The notes beneath the pieces are model-generated. The model was not told where the DNA came from, made no database searches, and was given only the letters and a program-made list of their open reading frames with translations. A DNA stretch of 62,665 bases from Streptomyces roseicoloratus (lineage in GTDB: Bacteria > Actinomycetota > Actinomycetes > Streptomycetales > Streptomycetaceae), in contig NZ_SDOY01000111.1 of NCBI RefSeq assembly GCF_004117935.1, positions 1 to 62,665 on the forward strand, read 5' to 3'. The position numbers were made by a program, and so were the translations under genes. How positions within the stretch are numbered: the first letter of the stretch is position 1; each line of letters starts with the position of its first letter. Shown here one piece after another: positions 24,844-33,605 of this stretch.

Positions 24844-26300
24844 CGTCGCTCCAGCGCTTGGTCGGTGAGGATGCCGGCGCAGCCGGTGGCACGGGCCGGG
24901 TCGGTGAGGGAGGCGAGGGTGACGGGATCCGTACCGGCCAGTTCCGGCCGGTCGGCGAGGAGTTCGGCGAGCGGACGGCCTTCGGCCCTGCTGCGGGCGG
25001 CGAGTTCGGCGATCAGCGCACGGGCGCGTGACCGGCCGAGCAGGGGCGTGAACGCCACGGAGAGCCGCTCGGCGACGATCAGCCCGCCGGTGGCGTGCAG
25101 GTGGGCCCGCATGGCGGCCGGATCGACGCGGAGTCCTTCGGCGAGGGCGGCCGTGTGGTGGGCCGCGCCGCCGACGAGCCGCAGCAAGTCGCGCAGCGGC
25201 TCCCACTCCGCGTGCCAGGCTCCGGCGGGCCGTTCGTCCTCGGCGGCCAGGCAGCCGTAGAGGCTCGCGGCGAGGTGCGGGGCACGCCGTGCGGCGGAGG
25301 CGACGAGCGTGGCGCGCACCGGGTTCGCCTTGTGGGGCATGGCGGAGGACCCGCCGCCCGTGCCCTCGGCGACCTCGGCGATCTCGGTGCGGGAGAGGAC
25401 CAGGACGTCGAGCGCGATCTTGCCGAGCGCTCCGGCCGTGAGGGCGAGGACGCCCGCGAGGTCGGCGACGGGGGTGCGCAGGACGTGCCAGGGCAGGAGC
25501 GGGACGGCGAGCCCGAGTTCCCGGGCGAAGGCGGCCGGGAGAGCAGCCGCACCCTCGGGACCCGCACCCGCAGGCGCGCCCGCACCCGCGCCGACCACGG
25601 CACCGTCGTCCGCGCCCAGCTCGGCGCCGGGTCCGGCGAAGGCGGCCAAGGTCCCGGCCGCGCCGCCGAGTTGGGCGGGCAGACGGTCCCGGACCACCGT
25701 GATCCGGTCCCGTGCGTCCAGGACGAGCGAGCGCCAGCCGGCCGCCTTCAGTCCGAAGGTGGTGGGAACGGCGTGCTGGGTGAGGGTGCGGGCGGGCATC
25801 GGGGTGTCCCGGTGCGCGGCGGCGAGGGAGCCGAGTGCCCGTTCCGTACGGGTCAGGTCGTCGAGCACCGGGCCGAGGGTGCGGGCGGCCACCAGCATGG
25901 CGGCGGTGTCCAGGAGGTCCTGGCTGGTCGCGCCCTGGTGCACGTGGGGGCCCCACTCCCCCACGGCCGCGGTGAGGTCCGCGACCAGCGGGATGACCGG
26001 GTTGCCGCCGGCGCGCGCCCGCAGCGCGAGCGAGCGGACGTCGAAGCGGGCCGCGTCGGCCGCCTCGGTCACGGCACGGGCCGCCGCCTCGGGGGCGGTG
26101 CCGGCGGCGGCCTGGGCGCGGGTGAGCGCGGCCTCGGCGTCCAGGAGCGCCTGGAGGAAGGCCGGGTCACCGGTGGCGGCCTCGGCGGGCGAGCCCGCCC
26201 GTACGGGATCCAGGAGACCGGCGTCGGGGTCGGGACTGGGGCCGGGCCCGGGGTGGGGGTCGGGCGGCATCGGGGCGGCCGGCGTGGGGTGGTCGGTCAC
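24840..26300 (-). CDS. pcaB: 3-carboxy-cis,cis-muconate cycloisomerase
   Basis: 486 residues from GTG 26300, overlapping the pcaG stop. A member of the fumarase/aspartase superfamily: the substrate loop GGSSAMPHKANPVRA is present, with HQGATSQDLLDTA and the C-terminal HLHATGGLIVAERL. It closes 3-carboxymuconate, the product of PcaGH, to 4-carboxymuconolactone. The first 25 residues are Pro/Asp/Gly-rich and probably disordered. An inserted Gly/Ala stretch at about residues 230-250 (AGAGAPAGAGPEGAAAL) looks like local repeat expansion. Cytoplasmic, tetrameric by family. Confidence 0.95.
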   Translation of the reverse strand: MTDHPTPAAPMPPDPHPGPGPSPDPDAGLLDPVRAGSPAEAATGDPAFLQALLDAEAALTRAQAAAGTAPEAAARAVTEAADAARFDVRSLALRARAGGNPVIPLVADLTAAVGEWGPHVHQGATSQDLLDTAAMLVAARTLGPVLDDLTRTERALGSLAAAHRDTPMPARTLTQHAVPTTFGLKAAGWRSLVLDARDRITVVRDRLPAQLGGAAGTLAAFAGPGAELGADDGAVVGAGAGAPAGAGPEGAAALPAAFARELGLAVPLLPWHVLRTPVADLAGVLALTAGALGKIALDVLVLSRTEIAEVAEGTGGGSSAMPHKANPVRATLVASAARRAPHLAASLYGCLAAEDERPAGAWHAEWEPLRDLLRLVGGAAHHTAALAEGLRVDPAAMRAHLHATGGLIVAERLSVAFTPLLGRSRARALIAELAARSRAEGRPLAELLADRPELAGTDPVTLASLTDPARATGCAGILTDQALERR

Positions 26301-26866
26301 GGGAACTCCAGGAACACCGTCTCGCCCGCGCCCTGGAGCCGTATGTCGAAGCGGTGGGTGCGGTACGGCTCTTCGGCGGCGATCAGGGTGGCGCGCCGGT
26401 CCGCGGGGAGCCGGTCGAGCAGCGGGTCCGGGCCGTCGGCGAGGTAGGCGCGGGTGTAGAGGTGGTGGAGCAGCCCGCGGGCGAACACGCAGACGCTGAT
26501 GTGCGGTGCGCCGGGGTTTCCGGGTGGCAGGGTGTGCAGCGCGTAGTGACCGTCGGCGTCGGTGGCCACCCGGCCGAAGCCGGTGAAGACGGTGCCGTCG
26601 CGGCCGAGATGGCCGCCGGTGACGGGGTCCCGGCGCAGTGATCCGGGCGCGCCGGCCAGGGATCCGTCGGGGGCGGCCTGCCAGAACTCGAGCAGGGCGT
26701 CGGGGACGGGGGCGCCTGCGCCGTCGAGGACGTGCCCGTGGAGGGTGAGGCGCTCGGGGTGTCCGTCGGGTGCGATGCGCTCGCCTCCGGGGAACGGCAG
26801 CGCGTAGCCGTAGAACGGTCCGACGGTGTGGGACGGGGTGGGCGGCAGGAGGGGTGTGGGCTCCAT
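26297..26866 (-). CDS. pcaG: protocatechuate 3,4-dioxygenase alpha subunit
   Basis: 189 residues from ATG 26866, 5 bp after the pcaH stop. It is an intradiol dioxygenase fold with PSHTVGPFYGYALPF at the start and LEFWQAAPDGSLAGAPGSL. The iron-binding Tyr and His residues of the beta subunit are not conserved here, as expected for the alpha subunit. The C-terminal HRFDIRLQGAGETVFLEF is typical. With PcaH it forms the Fe(III) enzyme that cleaves protocatechuate to 3-carboxy-cis,cis-muconate. It overlaps pcaB by 4 bp. Confidence 0.95.
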   Translation of the reverse strand: MEPTPLLPPTPSHTVGPFYGYALPFPGGERIAPDGHPERLTLHGHVLDGAGAPVPDALLEFWQAAPDGSLAGAPGSLRRDPVTGGHLGRDGTVFTGFGRVATDADGHYALHTLPPGNPGAPHISVCVFARGLLHHLYTRAYLADGPDPLLDRLPADRRATLIAAEEPYRTHRFDIRLQGAGETVFLEFP

Positions 26867-26871
26867 GGTGG

Positions 26872-27642
26872 TCAGCGTCCTTCCTCGGTCCAGGTGGCGG
26901 ACGGTCCGTCGAGGACGATGTCCCAGGCGTATCCGAGGGAGAACTCCGCCTGGGACAGGTCGTGTTCGTAGCGTGCGACGAGCCGGTCGCGGGCGGCCGC
27001 GTCGGTGACCGAGCGGATGATGGGGTCGTGGGCGAGGAGCGGGTCGCCGGGGAAGTACATCTGGGTGACGAGCCGCTGCGTGAACGCGGTGCCGAAGACG
27101 GAGAAGTGGATGTGGGCCGGGCGCCAGGCGTTGGCGTGGTTGCGCCAGGGGTAGGCGCCGGGCTTGATCGTGGTGAAGGAGTAGCGGCCCTGATCGTCCG
27201 TCAAGGTGCGTCCGACGCCGGTGAAATGGGGGTCGAGCGGGGCCGGGTGGCGGTCCTTCAGGTGGGCGTACCGGCCGGAGGCGTTGGCCTGCCAGATCTC
27301 GATCAGCTGGCCTCGTACGGGCCGGCCGGCCCGGTCGAGGAGCCGGCCGGAGACGGTGATCCGTTCGCCGAGGGGGTCGCCGGTGTGCATCCGGGTGAGG
27401 TCGTTGTCGTGCTCGGTGACGTCGGTGACGCCGAAGACCGGCCCGGCGAGTTCGACGGTCTCCGGGTCTCCGCCGACGGCGACGAGTGGCCGGCGGGGGT
27501 GCCGGAGCAGGGAGCTGCGGTAGGGGGCGTAGTCGCGTGCGGGGTGGTGGCGGGGCGGGGCGCCGGCGGCCAGAGCGGAGTCGTGGGCGCTCTGGAGGGC
27601 GGCCATCTCGGTGTCGATGTGGTCCTGCGTGAGGTCGTTCAC
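26872..27642 (-). CDS. pcaH: protocatechuate 3,4-dioxygenase beta subunit
   Basis: 256 residues from GTG 27642 (GGAG upstream). The catalytic intradiol dioxygenase subunit. Iron ligands are visible in GRYAHLKDRHPAPLDPHFTG (Tyr), AYPWRNHANAWRPAHIHFSV (Tyr, His, His), and the motif RGQLIEIWQANASGRY is the family signature. The N-terminal RDYAPYRSSLLRHPRRPLV is also diagnostic. It lies between pcaJ and pcaG. In S. coelicolor the thiolase gene pcaF sits between pcaJ and pcaH, but here only 87 bp separate them. Confidence 0.96.
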   Translation of the reverse strand: MNDLTQDHIDTEMAALQSAHDSALAAGAPPRHHPARDYAPYRSSLLRHPRRPLVAVGGDPETVELAGPVFGVTDVTEHDNDLTRMHTGDPLGERITVSGRLLDRAGRPVRGQLIEIWQANASGRYAHLKDRHPAPLDPHFTGVGRTLTDDQGRYSFTTIKPGAYPWRNHANAWRPAHIHFSVFGTAFTQRLVTQMYFPGDPLLAHDPIIRSVTDAAARDRLVARYEHDLSQAEFSLGYAWDIVLDGPSATWTEEGR

Positions 27643-27729
27643 GAGAGCTCCAGCGGGTCGGGGAGGGAGGGACGCGGAGGGCGCCGGGGCAGGTGGCGGC
27701 CGGTCGCCGGGTCCGGTGCGGGGGCCGGC

Positions 27730-28368
27730 TCAGGGTTCCGGTACGAGCAGGGGCGCCGCCGTCCGTGCGACGACCTCCTCGGCCGTCACGCCCGGTGCCG
27801 TCTCGACCAGGACGAGGCCGTCCGGTGTGACGTCCAGGACGGCGAGGTCGGTGACGACGCGGTCGACGCAGGCGCGGCCGGTGAGCGGCAGGTCGCACTC
27901 CTCGACGATCTTCGGGGTCCCGTCCTTGGCGGTGTGGCTCATGACGACGATGACGGTGCGGGCGCCGTGGACGAGGTCCATGGCGCCGCCGATGCCGGTG
28001 ACCAGGTGGCCGGGGACGGCCCAGTTGGCGAGGTCGCCGCGGGCGGAGACCTGCATGGCGCCGAGGACGGCGACGTCGATGTGGCCGCCGCGGATCATGC
28101 CGAAGGAGAGGGCGGAGTCGAAGTAGGAGGCGCCGGGCAGGACGGTGACGGTCTCCTTGCCGGCGTTGATGAGGTCGGGGTCGACCTCGGCCTCGGTCGG
28201 GTAGGGGCCGGTGCCGAGGATGCCGTTCTCGGATTCGAGGACGACCTCGACGCCCTCGGGGAGGTGGTTGGGGATGAGCGTGGGCAGGCCGATGCCGAGG
28301 TTGACGTACTGCCCGTCGCGGAGTTCGAGGGCGGCGCGGGCGGCCGTCTCCTCGCGGGTCCGGCTCAT
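27730..28368 (-). CDS. pcaJ: 3-oxoadipate CoA-transferase subunit B
   Basis: 212 residues from ATG 28368, overlapping the pcaI stop by ATGA. A family I CoA-transferase beta subunit. The active-site Glu lies in [16 protein letters not shown], and [20 protein letters not shown] and [19 protein letters not shown] are diagnostic. With PcaI it moves CoA from succinyl-CoA to beta-ketoadipate. Translational coupling to pcaI should keep the subunits stoichiometric. Confidence 0.95.
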   Translation of the reverse strand: MSRTREETAARAALELRDGQYVNLGIGLPTLIPNHLPEGVEVVLESENGILGTGPYPTEAEVDPDLINAGKETVTVLPGASYFDSALSFGMIRGGHIDVAVLGAMQVSARGDLANWAVPGHLVTGIGGAMDLVHGARTVIVVMSHTAKDGTPKIVEECDLPLTGRACVDRVVTDLAVLDVTPDGLVLVETAPGVTAEEVVARTAAPLLVPEP

Positions 28369-29117
28369 CGTGTGGTCCTCTTCTCTATGGCCTTGTCGGC
28401 GGCCTGATCGGGGCTGAGGGCGACGACGCGCTGGACGAAGACGCCGGGCAGGTGGACGTGGTCGGGGTCGAGGGCGCCGGGTTCGACGAGTTCCTCGACC
28501 TCCGCGACGGTGATCCGGCCGGCCATGGCGGCCAGGGGGTTGAAGTTGCGGGCGGAGGCGTGGAAGACGAGGTTGCCGTGGCGATCGCCCCTGGCGGCGC
28601 GGACGAGGGCGTAGTCGGTGCGGATGGCGTGCTCCAGGACGTGCGGGACGCCGCCGAAGTCGCGTACCTCCTTGGGCGGGGAGGCGAGGGCGACGCCGCC
28701 CTGTCCGTCGTAGCGCCAGGGCATGCCGCCGTCGGCGACGAGGGTGCCGACTCCGGCGGGGGTGTAGAAGGCGGGGATGCCGCAGCCGCCGGCGCGCAGG
28801 CGTTCGGCGAGGGTGCCCTGCGGGATCAGCTCGACCTCCAGTTCGCCGGCGAGGTACTGGCGGGCGAACTCCTTGTTCGCGCCGATGTACGAGCCGGTGA
28901 CGCGGGCGATGCGGCCGGCGGCGAGGAGCACGGCGAGTCCGGTGTCCATGGCGCCGCAGTTGTTGGAGACGACGCTCAGACCGCCGGCACCGCGTTCGTG
29001 GACGGCCCGGATGAGGGCGTTCGGCACGCCGCTCAGGCCGAAGCCGCCCACCGCGAGCGACGCTCCGTCCGGGACGTCCGCCACCGCCTGCGCGGCGGTG
29101 GCGACCACCTTGTCCAT
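28365..29117 (-). CDS. pcaI: 3-oxoadipate CoA-transferase subunit A
   Basis: 250 residues from ATG 29117, which has GAAGGG about 7 nt upstream; an in-frame ATG at 29144 would add nine residues. A family I CoA-transferase alpha subunit with the glycine motif [20 protein letters not shown], the oxyanion-site [14 protein letters not shown] and [15 protein letters not shown]. It is the first gene of pcaIJHGBL, 200 bp from the divergent pcaV, with a PcaV-type palindrome in between. Protocatechuate-responsive control is therefore expected. Confidence 0.94.
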   Translation of the reverse strand: MDKVVATAAQAVADVPDGASLAVGGFGLSGVPNALIRAVHERGAGGLSVVSNNCGAMDTGLAVLLAAGRIARVTGSYIGANKEFARQYLAGELEVELIPQGTLAERLRAGGCGIPAFYTPAGVGTLVADGGMPWRYDGQGGVALASPPKEVRDFGGVPHVLEHAIRTDYALVRAARGDRHGNLVFHASARNFNPLAAMAGRITVAEVEELVEPGALDPDHVHLPGVFVQRVVALSPDQAADKAIEKRTTR

Positions 29118-29195
29118 GGGATAGCCCTTCGTTTCCGTCGGCATGGGTCAGCGCACGGGTCGGCTCGGGACCGGCCCATGCGTTCCAGAAATTAA

Positions 29196-29207
29196 TCAGT
29201 GCACTGA
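29196..29207. promoter_or_regulatory. candidate PcaV operator between pcaI and pcaV
   Basis: A perfect 12-bp palindrome TCAGTGCACTGA sits in an AT-rich patch (AATTAATCAGTG) of the 199-bp divergent intergenic region. MarR proteins bind such short palindromes, and PcaV is known to repress pcaI and itself from this region. A nine-base match TGCACTGAC recurs at 29791-29799, just after the pcaV stop. Confidence 0.78.
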
Positions 29208-29316
29208 CTATCTGTGTCATGCTGGCAGGACCTCACCCCGGCGTCAACGGGTATCGTTCGTGGACCGGCGACATGGAGAAGCGACGACGTTCGCGGACTC
29301 GCAGGAGGAGGCGCTC

Positions 29317-29790
29317 ATGGCCGCGGTCGATCTGGCCACGCATCCCGGGCATCTGGCCCGGCGGCTGCAGCAGGCGCACCACCTGCTGTGGACGACGATG
29401 GTCTCGGAGGAGATCACCTCCCCCCAGTTCGGCGTCCTCAACGCGCTGACCTCCGAGCCCGGTCTCGACCAGCGGACCGTCGGCGATCGGGTCGCCCTGG
29501 ACCGCTCGACGATCGCCGAGGTGGTGGGCCGGCTGATCCGCCGAGGACTCCTGGACAAGGTGCGCGATCCCGCGGACGGGCGCCGCTTCCTGCTGCACCT
29601 CACTCCGGAAGGCGTGCGCGTGCACCGGAAGCTGACGGTGCGCACGGCGCGGATGAACCAGGTCTTCCTGGCCCCGCTCTCCGCGGAGGAGCAGGCCGTC
29701 TTCCTGACTCTGCTCCGGCGGGTGTCGGACGCGGCGGAGCAGCTCCGCCACCCGGCGGAGCCCCTGCCGCACGCCGACGAAAACCGTTGA
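29317..29790 (+). CDS. pcaV: MarR-family repressor of the pca operon
   Basis: 157 residues from ATG 29317 (GGAGGAGG about 6 nt upstream). The winged-helix core is visible as SPQFGVLNALTSEPGLDQRT, the recognition helix VALDRSTIAEVVGRLIRRGL and the wing RDPADGRRFLLHLTPEG. Dimerisation helices flank it (LARRLQQAHHLLWTTM; LLRRVSDAAEQLR). Divergence from pcaI and the overall text match S. coelicolor PcaV, a protocatechuate-responsive repressor. An Arg in the N-terminal helix (ARRLQ) corresponds to the position reported to contact ligand in PcaV; this is from memory of the family. Confidence 0.92.
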   Translation: MAAVDLATHPGHLARRLQQAHHLLWTTMVSEEITSPQFGVLNALTSEPGLDQRTVGDRVALDRSTIAEVVGRLIRRGLLDKVRDPADGRRFLLHLTPEGVRVHRKLTVRTARMNQVFLAPLSAEEQAVFLTLLRRVSDAAEQLRHPAEPLPHADENR

Positions 29791-29853
29791 TGCACTGACG
29801 ATTCCCGCCCCGGCGGGCGGGCCTGGAGCAGGCAAGCGAGGGGGCGGCGGGGC

Positions 29854-29878
29854 GAGCCGGGCCGGGAGGGCCCGGCTC
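29854..29878. terminator. hairpin terminator between pcaV and xylB
   Basis: A perfect inverted repeat GAGCCGGGCC / GGCCCGGCTC with a GGGAG loop. It lies 64 bp past the pcaV stop and about 100 bp past the xylB stop, so it can serve both convergent genes. Confidence 0.8.
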
Positions 29879-29977
29879 GGTCCGGCGAGGGAGCCCGGGC
29901 GAGCCGACCGAAGGACCGGGGGCGCCCGGCCCGGGGAGGCTCGGCACTGCGGCCGGGCCGGCAGACCGGCCCCTCGG

Positions 29978-31483
29978 TCAGGTGAGGAGGGCCGGGGTCG
30001 CGCGGGCGAGGACGTCGGCGATGCGCTGCCAGGTCTCCTCGTCGCGCTCGACCGGCGCGAGTTCCCGGCCCGCGCCCGTGCCCCAGGCGGTGGCGAGCGC
30101 GACCGGATCGGCGCCGAGGGCGACGAGTTCGGTCGCGGCCGGGATCACGAGCGGCCGGCCCGAGAGCCGCCGCACGGTCTCGGTCCACGTGCGGCCGCGG
30201 GCACCGCCGCCGACGAGACGCAGCGGACGGCCGCGTACGGCGGGGTCGGCCGGGTCGAGTCCGCAGGCGGCGAGGAGTTCGTCGAGCGCGCGGAGCACGG
30301 TGAAGACGGCACCGTCATAGGCTGCGCCGAGCAGTGCGCCGGGTGTCGTGCTGTGCCGCAGGCCGGTGAGGAGACCCGCGGCGAGCGGCAGGTCGGGCGT
30401 CCGTTCGCCGTCCAGGTACGGGAGGAGGACGAGGCCGTCGCCGGGTTCGGCGGCCTCGCGGTCGAGCCCGAGGAGCGCGGCGATCCGGTCGACGGCGAGC
30501 GTGCAGTTGAGGGTGCAGGCGAGCGGCAGGTAGCCGCCGTCGGCGGCGGCGGCGAAGCCGGCGATCCCGGGGCTGGCGGGACGGGTGCGGGTGGCGGCGA
30601 AGACGGTGCCCGAGGTGCCGAGGCTGACGACCGGGTGGTCGAGGAGGCCGCCGCCTCCCCCCGTGCCGCCACCGGCCCCTCCTCCGGTGCGACCACCGGC
30701 CCCTCCTCCGGTGCCGCCGAGTCCGAGGCCGACCGCGGCGGCCATGTTGTCACCGGTTCCCGCGGCGACGGCGATGCCGGGCGGCAGGCCGAGGGCCTCG
30801 GCGGCCGCGCGGGTGAGGCCGCCGGCACGGGTGGCGGCCGTGGGGGCGACGGCCGGGAGCAGGGCGGGGTCGAGGCCGAGGAGATCGAGCAGCGCGGGGT
30901 CGTACGCGGCGCGCCCGGTGTCGTACCAGCAGGTGCCGGAGGCGTCGCCGGGGTCGGTGACGGCGGCGGCGCAGAGCCGTTCGGTGAGGAAGTCGTGCGG
31001 GAGGCGGACGGCGGCGGTGCGGTCGGCGACGGCCGGTTCGGACTCGCGGAGCCACTGCCACTTGGCGGCGGTCACGGCGGCGACGGGCGCGGAGCCGGTG
31101 CGGGCGAGCCAGGCGGCGGGGCCGTCGAGCGCCTCGGTGAGGGCGGCGGCCTGGGGCGCGGAGCGCGTGTCGTTCCAGAGCAGCGCGGGTCGCAGCGGCC
31201 GGCCTGCGGTGTCGAGCGTGACCAGGCCGTGCTGCTGGCCGGCCACGGCGATGCCGGTGACGGCGGCGGCCGGCACGGCGGCCCGGCCGAGGCCGTCGGC
31301 GACGGCCGCGACGAGCGCGGACCACCACTGCTCGGGGTCGGTCTCGCGCGCGCCGCCTTCGCCGGTGACGGTGTGGGGCGCGCGGCCGAGGGCGAGCAGG
31401 GTGCCTCGCTCCGCGTCCACGACGGCGGCCTTGGTGGACTGGGTGGAGCTGTCGACGCCGATGACCACCGGGCGCTCCGGCAT
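29978..31483 (-). CDS. xylB: xylulokinase
   Basis: 501 residues from ATG 31483 (GAGG 7 nt upstream). A FGGY-family sugar kinase: N-terminal phosphate loop VVIGVDSSTQSTKAAVVDA, the xylulose-specific VAGQQHGLV, ATP-site AVAAGTGDNMAAAVGLGLGG and the C-terminal RLVGGGARGRTWTETVRRL. It phosphorylates D-xylulose made by XylA. A Gly/Thr-rich insertion of about 25 residues after the ATP-site helix (GGAGGRTGGGAGGGTGGGGG) comes from local repeats near 30650-30720 and is not usual for the family. The gene is divergent from xylA with a 107-bp gap. Confidence 0.95.
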   Translation of the reverse strand: MPERPVVIGVDSSTQSTKAAVVDAERGTLLALGRAPHTVTGEGGARETDPEQWWSALVAAVADGLGRAAVPAAAVTGIAVAGQQHGLVTLDTAGRPLRPALLWNDTRSAPQAAALTEALDGPAAWLARTGSAPVAAVTAAKWQWLRESEPAVADRTAAVRLPHDFLTERLCAAAVTDPGDASGTCWYDTGRAAYDPALLDLLGLDPALLPAVAPTAATRAGGLTRAAAEALGLPPGIAVAAGTGDNMAAAVGLGLGGTGGGAGGRTGGGAGGGTGGGGGLLDHPVVSLGTSGTVFAATRTRPASPGIAGFAAAADGGYLPLACTLNCTLAVDRIAALLGLDREAAEPGDGLVLLPYLDGERTPDLPLAAGLLTGLRHSTTPGALLGAAYDGAVFTVLRALDELLAACGLDPADPAVRGRPLRLVGGGARGRTWTETVRRLSGRPLVIPAATELVALGADPVALATAWGTGAGRELAPVERDEETWQRIADVLARATPALLT

Positions 31484-31537
31484 GGGCGGACCTCGCTTTC
31501 CGTGGGCGGGCACTGGCGCCCGGACTGCCCTGAGGGT

Positions 31538-31560
31538 ATTAGTTATCTCAGAAAACAAAT
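31538..31560. promoter_or_regulatory. candidate xylose operator in the xylB/xylA divergent region
   Basis: An AT-rich island containing ATTAGTTATCTCAGAAAACA and AAT forms an imperfect inverted repeat (ATTAGTT against the reverse complement of AAACAAAT). It is the only such AT-rich tract in the 107-bp shared promoter. Streptomyces xylose genes are controlled by ROK/XylR-type repressors that bind related ATTTGTT-like half-sites. No such regulator is encoded in the window. Confidence 0.5.
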
Positions 31561-31590
31561 CTGGCGGCCAGCCTCGCGAAGGAGCCGGAC

Positions 31591-32763
31591 ATGCCGCACC
31601 ACCTCCTCCCCACCCCCGACGACCGCTTCACCTTCGGCCTGTGGACCGTCGGCTGGCAGGGCCGCGACCCCTTCGGTGACGCCACCCGGCCGCCGCTCGA
31701 CCCGGTCGAGTCCGTGGAGCGGCTCGCCGCCCTCGGCGCGTACGGCGTGACCTTCCACGACGACGACCTGATTCCGTTCGGAGCGGAGGAAACCGAGCGC
31801 GAGGCGGCGGTCAAGCGCTTCCGCGCCGCGCTCGACCGCACCGGTCTGACGGTGCCGATGGCCACCACCAACCTCTTCACGCATCCCGTCTTCAAGGACG
31901 GCGCGTTCACGGCCAACGACCGCGACGTGCGCCGCTTCGCCCTGCGCAAGACGATCCGCAACATCGACCTCGCGGTCGAGCTCGGCGCCTCCGTGTACGT
32001 CGCCTGGGGCGGGCGCGAGGGCGCGGAGTCGGGTGCGGCGAAGGACGTGCGGCTCGCGCTCGACCGGATGAAGGAGGCCTTCGACCTGCTCGGCCAGTAC
32101 GTCACCGAGCAGGGCTACGACCTGCGCTTCGCGATCGAGCCGAAGCCGAACGAGCCGCGCGGCGACATCCTGCTGCCCACGATCGGGCACGCCCTCGCGT
32201 TCATCGAGCGCCTGGAGCGGCCGGAGCTCGTGGGCGTCAACCCGGAGACCGGGCACGAGCAGATGGCCGGGCTCAACTTCCCGCACGGCATCGCGCAGGC
32301 GCTGTGGGCGGGCAAGCTGTTCCACATCGACCTCAACGGCCAGTCCGGGATCAAGTACGACCAGGACTTCCGGTTCGGCGCCGGCGATCTGCGCCAGGCG
32401 TTCTGGCTGGTCGACCTGCTGGAGACGGCCGGTTACGAGGGCCCGCGGCACTTCGACTTCAAGCCCGTGCGCACGGACGGCGCCGACGGGGTGTGGGAGT
32501 CGGCGAAGAACTGCATGCGCAACTATCTGATCCTCAAGGAGCGCGCCGCGGCCTTCCGCGCCGACCCCGAGGTGACGGCGGCCCTCACCGCCTCCCGCCT
32601 CGACGAGCTCGCCCGGCCGACGGCGCCGGACCGTCTCGCGGGCCTGCTGGCCGACCGTGGCGCGTACGAGGACTTCGACGCGACGGCGGCGGCGGAGCGC
32701 TCGATGGCCTTCGAGCGGCTCGACCAGCTGGCCCTGGAACACCTGCTCGGCGTACGGCGCTGA
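31591..32763 (+). CDS. xylA: xylose isomerase
   Basis: 390 residues, the class I length typical of Streptomyces. It interconverts D-xylose and D-xylulose (and D-glucose and D-fructose) with two divalent metals. Visible signatures: [15 protein letters not shown] at the N-terminus, catalytic His in [16 protein letters not shown], metal ligands in [28 protein letters not shown], and [19 protein letters not shown]. It forms the divergent xylose module with xylB. A perfect hairpin terminator follows 7 bp after the stop. Confidence 0.97.
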   Translation: MPHHLLPTPDDRFTFGLWTVGWQGRDPFGDATRPPLDPVESVERLAALGAYGVTFHDDDLIPFGAEETEREAAVKRFRAALDRTGLTVPMATTNLFTHPVFKDGAFTANDRDVRRFALRKTIRNIDLAVELGASVYVAWGGREGAESGAAKDVRLALDRMKEAFDLLGQYVTEQGYDLRFAIEPKPNEPRGDILLPTIGHALAFIERLERPELVGVNPETGHEQMAGLNFPHGIAQALWAGKLFHIDLNGQSGIKYDQDFRFGAGDLRQAFWLVDLLETAGYEGPRHFDFKPVRTDGADGVWESAKNCMRNYLILKERAAAFRADPEVTAALTASRLDELARPTAPDRLAGLLADRGAYEDFDATAAAERSMAFERLDQLALEHLLGVRR

Positions 32764-32769
32764 CGCAGC

Positions 32770-32795
32770 GCGGGAGTGCCGGCCGGCACTCCCGC
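32770..32795. terminator. hairpin terminator downstream of xylA
   Basis: A perfect 26-bp palindrome with 13-bp arms (first arm GCGGGAGTGCCGG) starts 7 bp after the xylA stop and 81 bp from the convergent exonuclease stop. It can work in both directions. Confidence 0.88.
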
Positions 32796-32875
32796 TCGCG
32801 CGGCCCGCACGAGCACGTCCGACGTGCCGGTCAGCGGTCGTGGTGACTCTCGTCCGCCGTCGGCCAGGTCTTCCG

Positions 32876-33427
32876 CTACGCGAGGTCGAGGACGAGGGCG
32901 GCGATGTTCCAGGCGTCGTCCTCGCCGCGGTGATGGCGGCCCTCCAGCGGGAGGCCCGCGCTCTCCAGGGCGCCCGCCATGCCCGGGCGCTTGCGCAGCC
33001 CGTACGCCTCGGTGAAGACCGCCTTCGCGTTGGTGTGGCCGTGCTCGGCGGGGCGCCCGAACGGGTAGGGCGTCCCGGTGGCCCGGCACTGCCGGTCGAA
33101 CTGCTTGCGGTCGTAGTCGCCCCAGCTCGCCCAGGGGCGGGTGCGGGCGTCGTGCTCGTCGGTGAGGATCCGGCACGCCTCGGCGAAGGTGACGCCGCCC
33201 GCGACCTGGGCGGGCGTCAGTCCGGTCAGCTCGGTGCAGAAGGCGCTCACCTCCGAGCGGGCCGGCCGCACCAGGATCCCGTGACGCGAGACCCGGCGGC
33301 GGGCGGCGAGGTCGACGACGGTGAGGCCGATCTCGATGATCTCGCTCACCGCGCCGGCCGGGGGCTGCCCGTCCCAGCAGGTGGCCTCCACGTCGACGAC
33401 GTTCACAAGGGCGGGTCCGCTGTCCAT
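32876..33427 (-). CDS. DEDDh 3'-5' exonuclease (KapD/ERI-1-like)
   Basis: 183 residues from ATG 33427; a longer frame to 33556 runs through promoter DNA. The exonuclease motifs are NVVDVEATCWDG (Exo I, with the D-x-E pair), ASWGDYDRKQFDRQC (Exo II Asp) and GRHHRGEDDAWNIAAL (Exo III His and Asp). The DVEATCW variant is typical of the KapD/ERI-1 branch, which trims structured RNA or DNA ends. The cellular substrate here is unknown. It is convergent with xylA and divergent from the PGA hydrolase gene. Confidence 0.9.
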   Translation of the reverse strand: MDSGPALVNVVDVEATCWDGQPPAGAVSEIIEIGLTVVDLAARRRVSRHGILVRPARSEVSAFCTELTGLTPAQVAGGVTFAEACRILTDEHDARTRPWASWGDYDRKQFDRQCRATGTPYPFGRPAEHGHTNAKAVFTEAYGLRKRPGMAGALESAGLPLEGRHHRGEDDAWNIAALVLDLA

Positions 33428-33468
33428 GGCGGCAGCGTAGGAGAGACGGAGGGGGTGGGGCATCCGTA

Positions 33469-33509
33469 TAACGACTCCCCCTCGCCGGGTAACGACTTCC
33501 CCTCGCCGG
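33469..33509. repeat. 20-bp direct repeat in the exonuclease/PGA hydrolase promoter region
   Basis: TAACGACTCCCCCTCGCCGG at 33469-33488 is repeated with one mismatch at 33490-33509, a 21-bp spacing (two helical turns). It lies between the divergent starts, about 42 bp upstream of the exonuclease ATG, so it could be a tandem operator. Confidence 0.7.
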
Positions 33510-33605
33510 CCCGCGGGCCGAGCGGAGACCCCGTCGGCCGCGGGCCGGTCGACCACCCCTGTCCGCCCTGGTCAGGGCGGGTTCGCATGATGCAGGATCA
33601 CCCTC

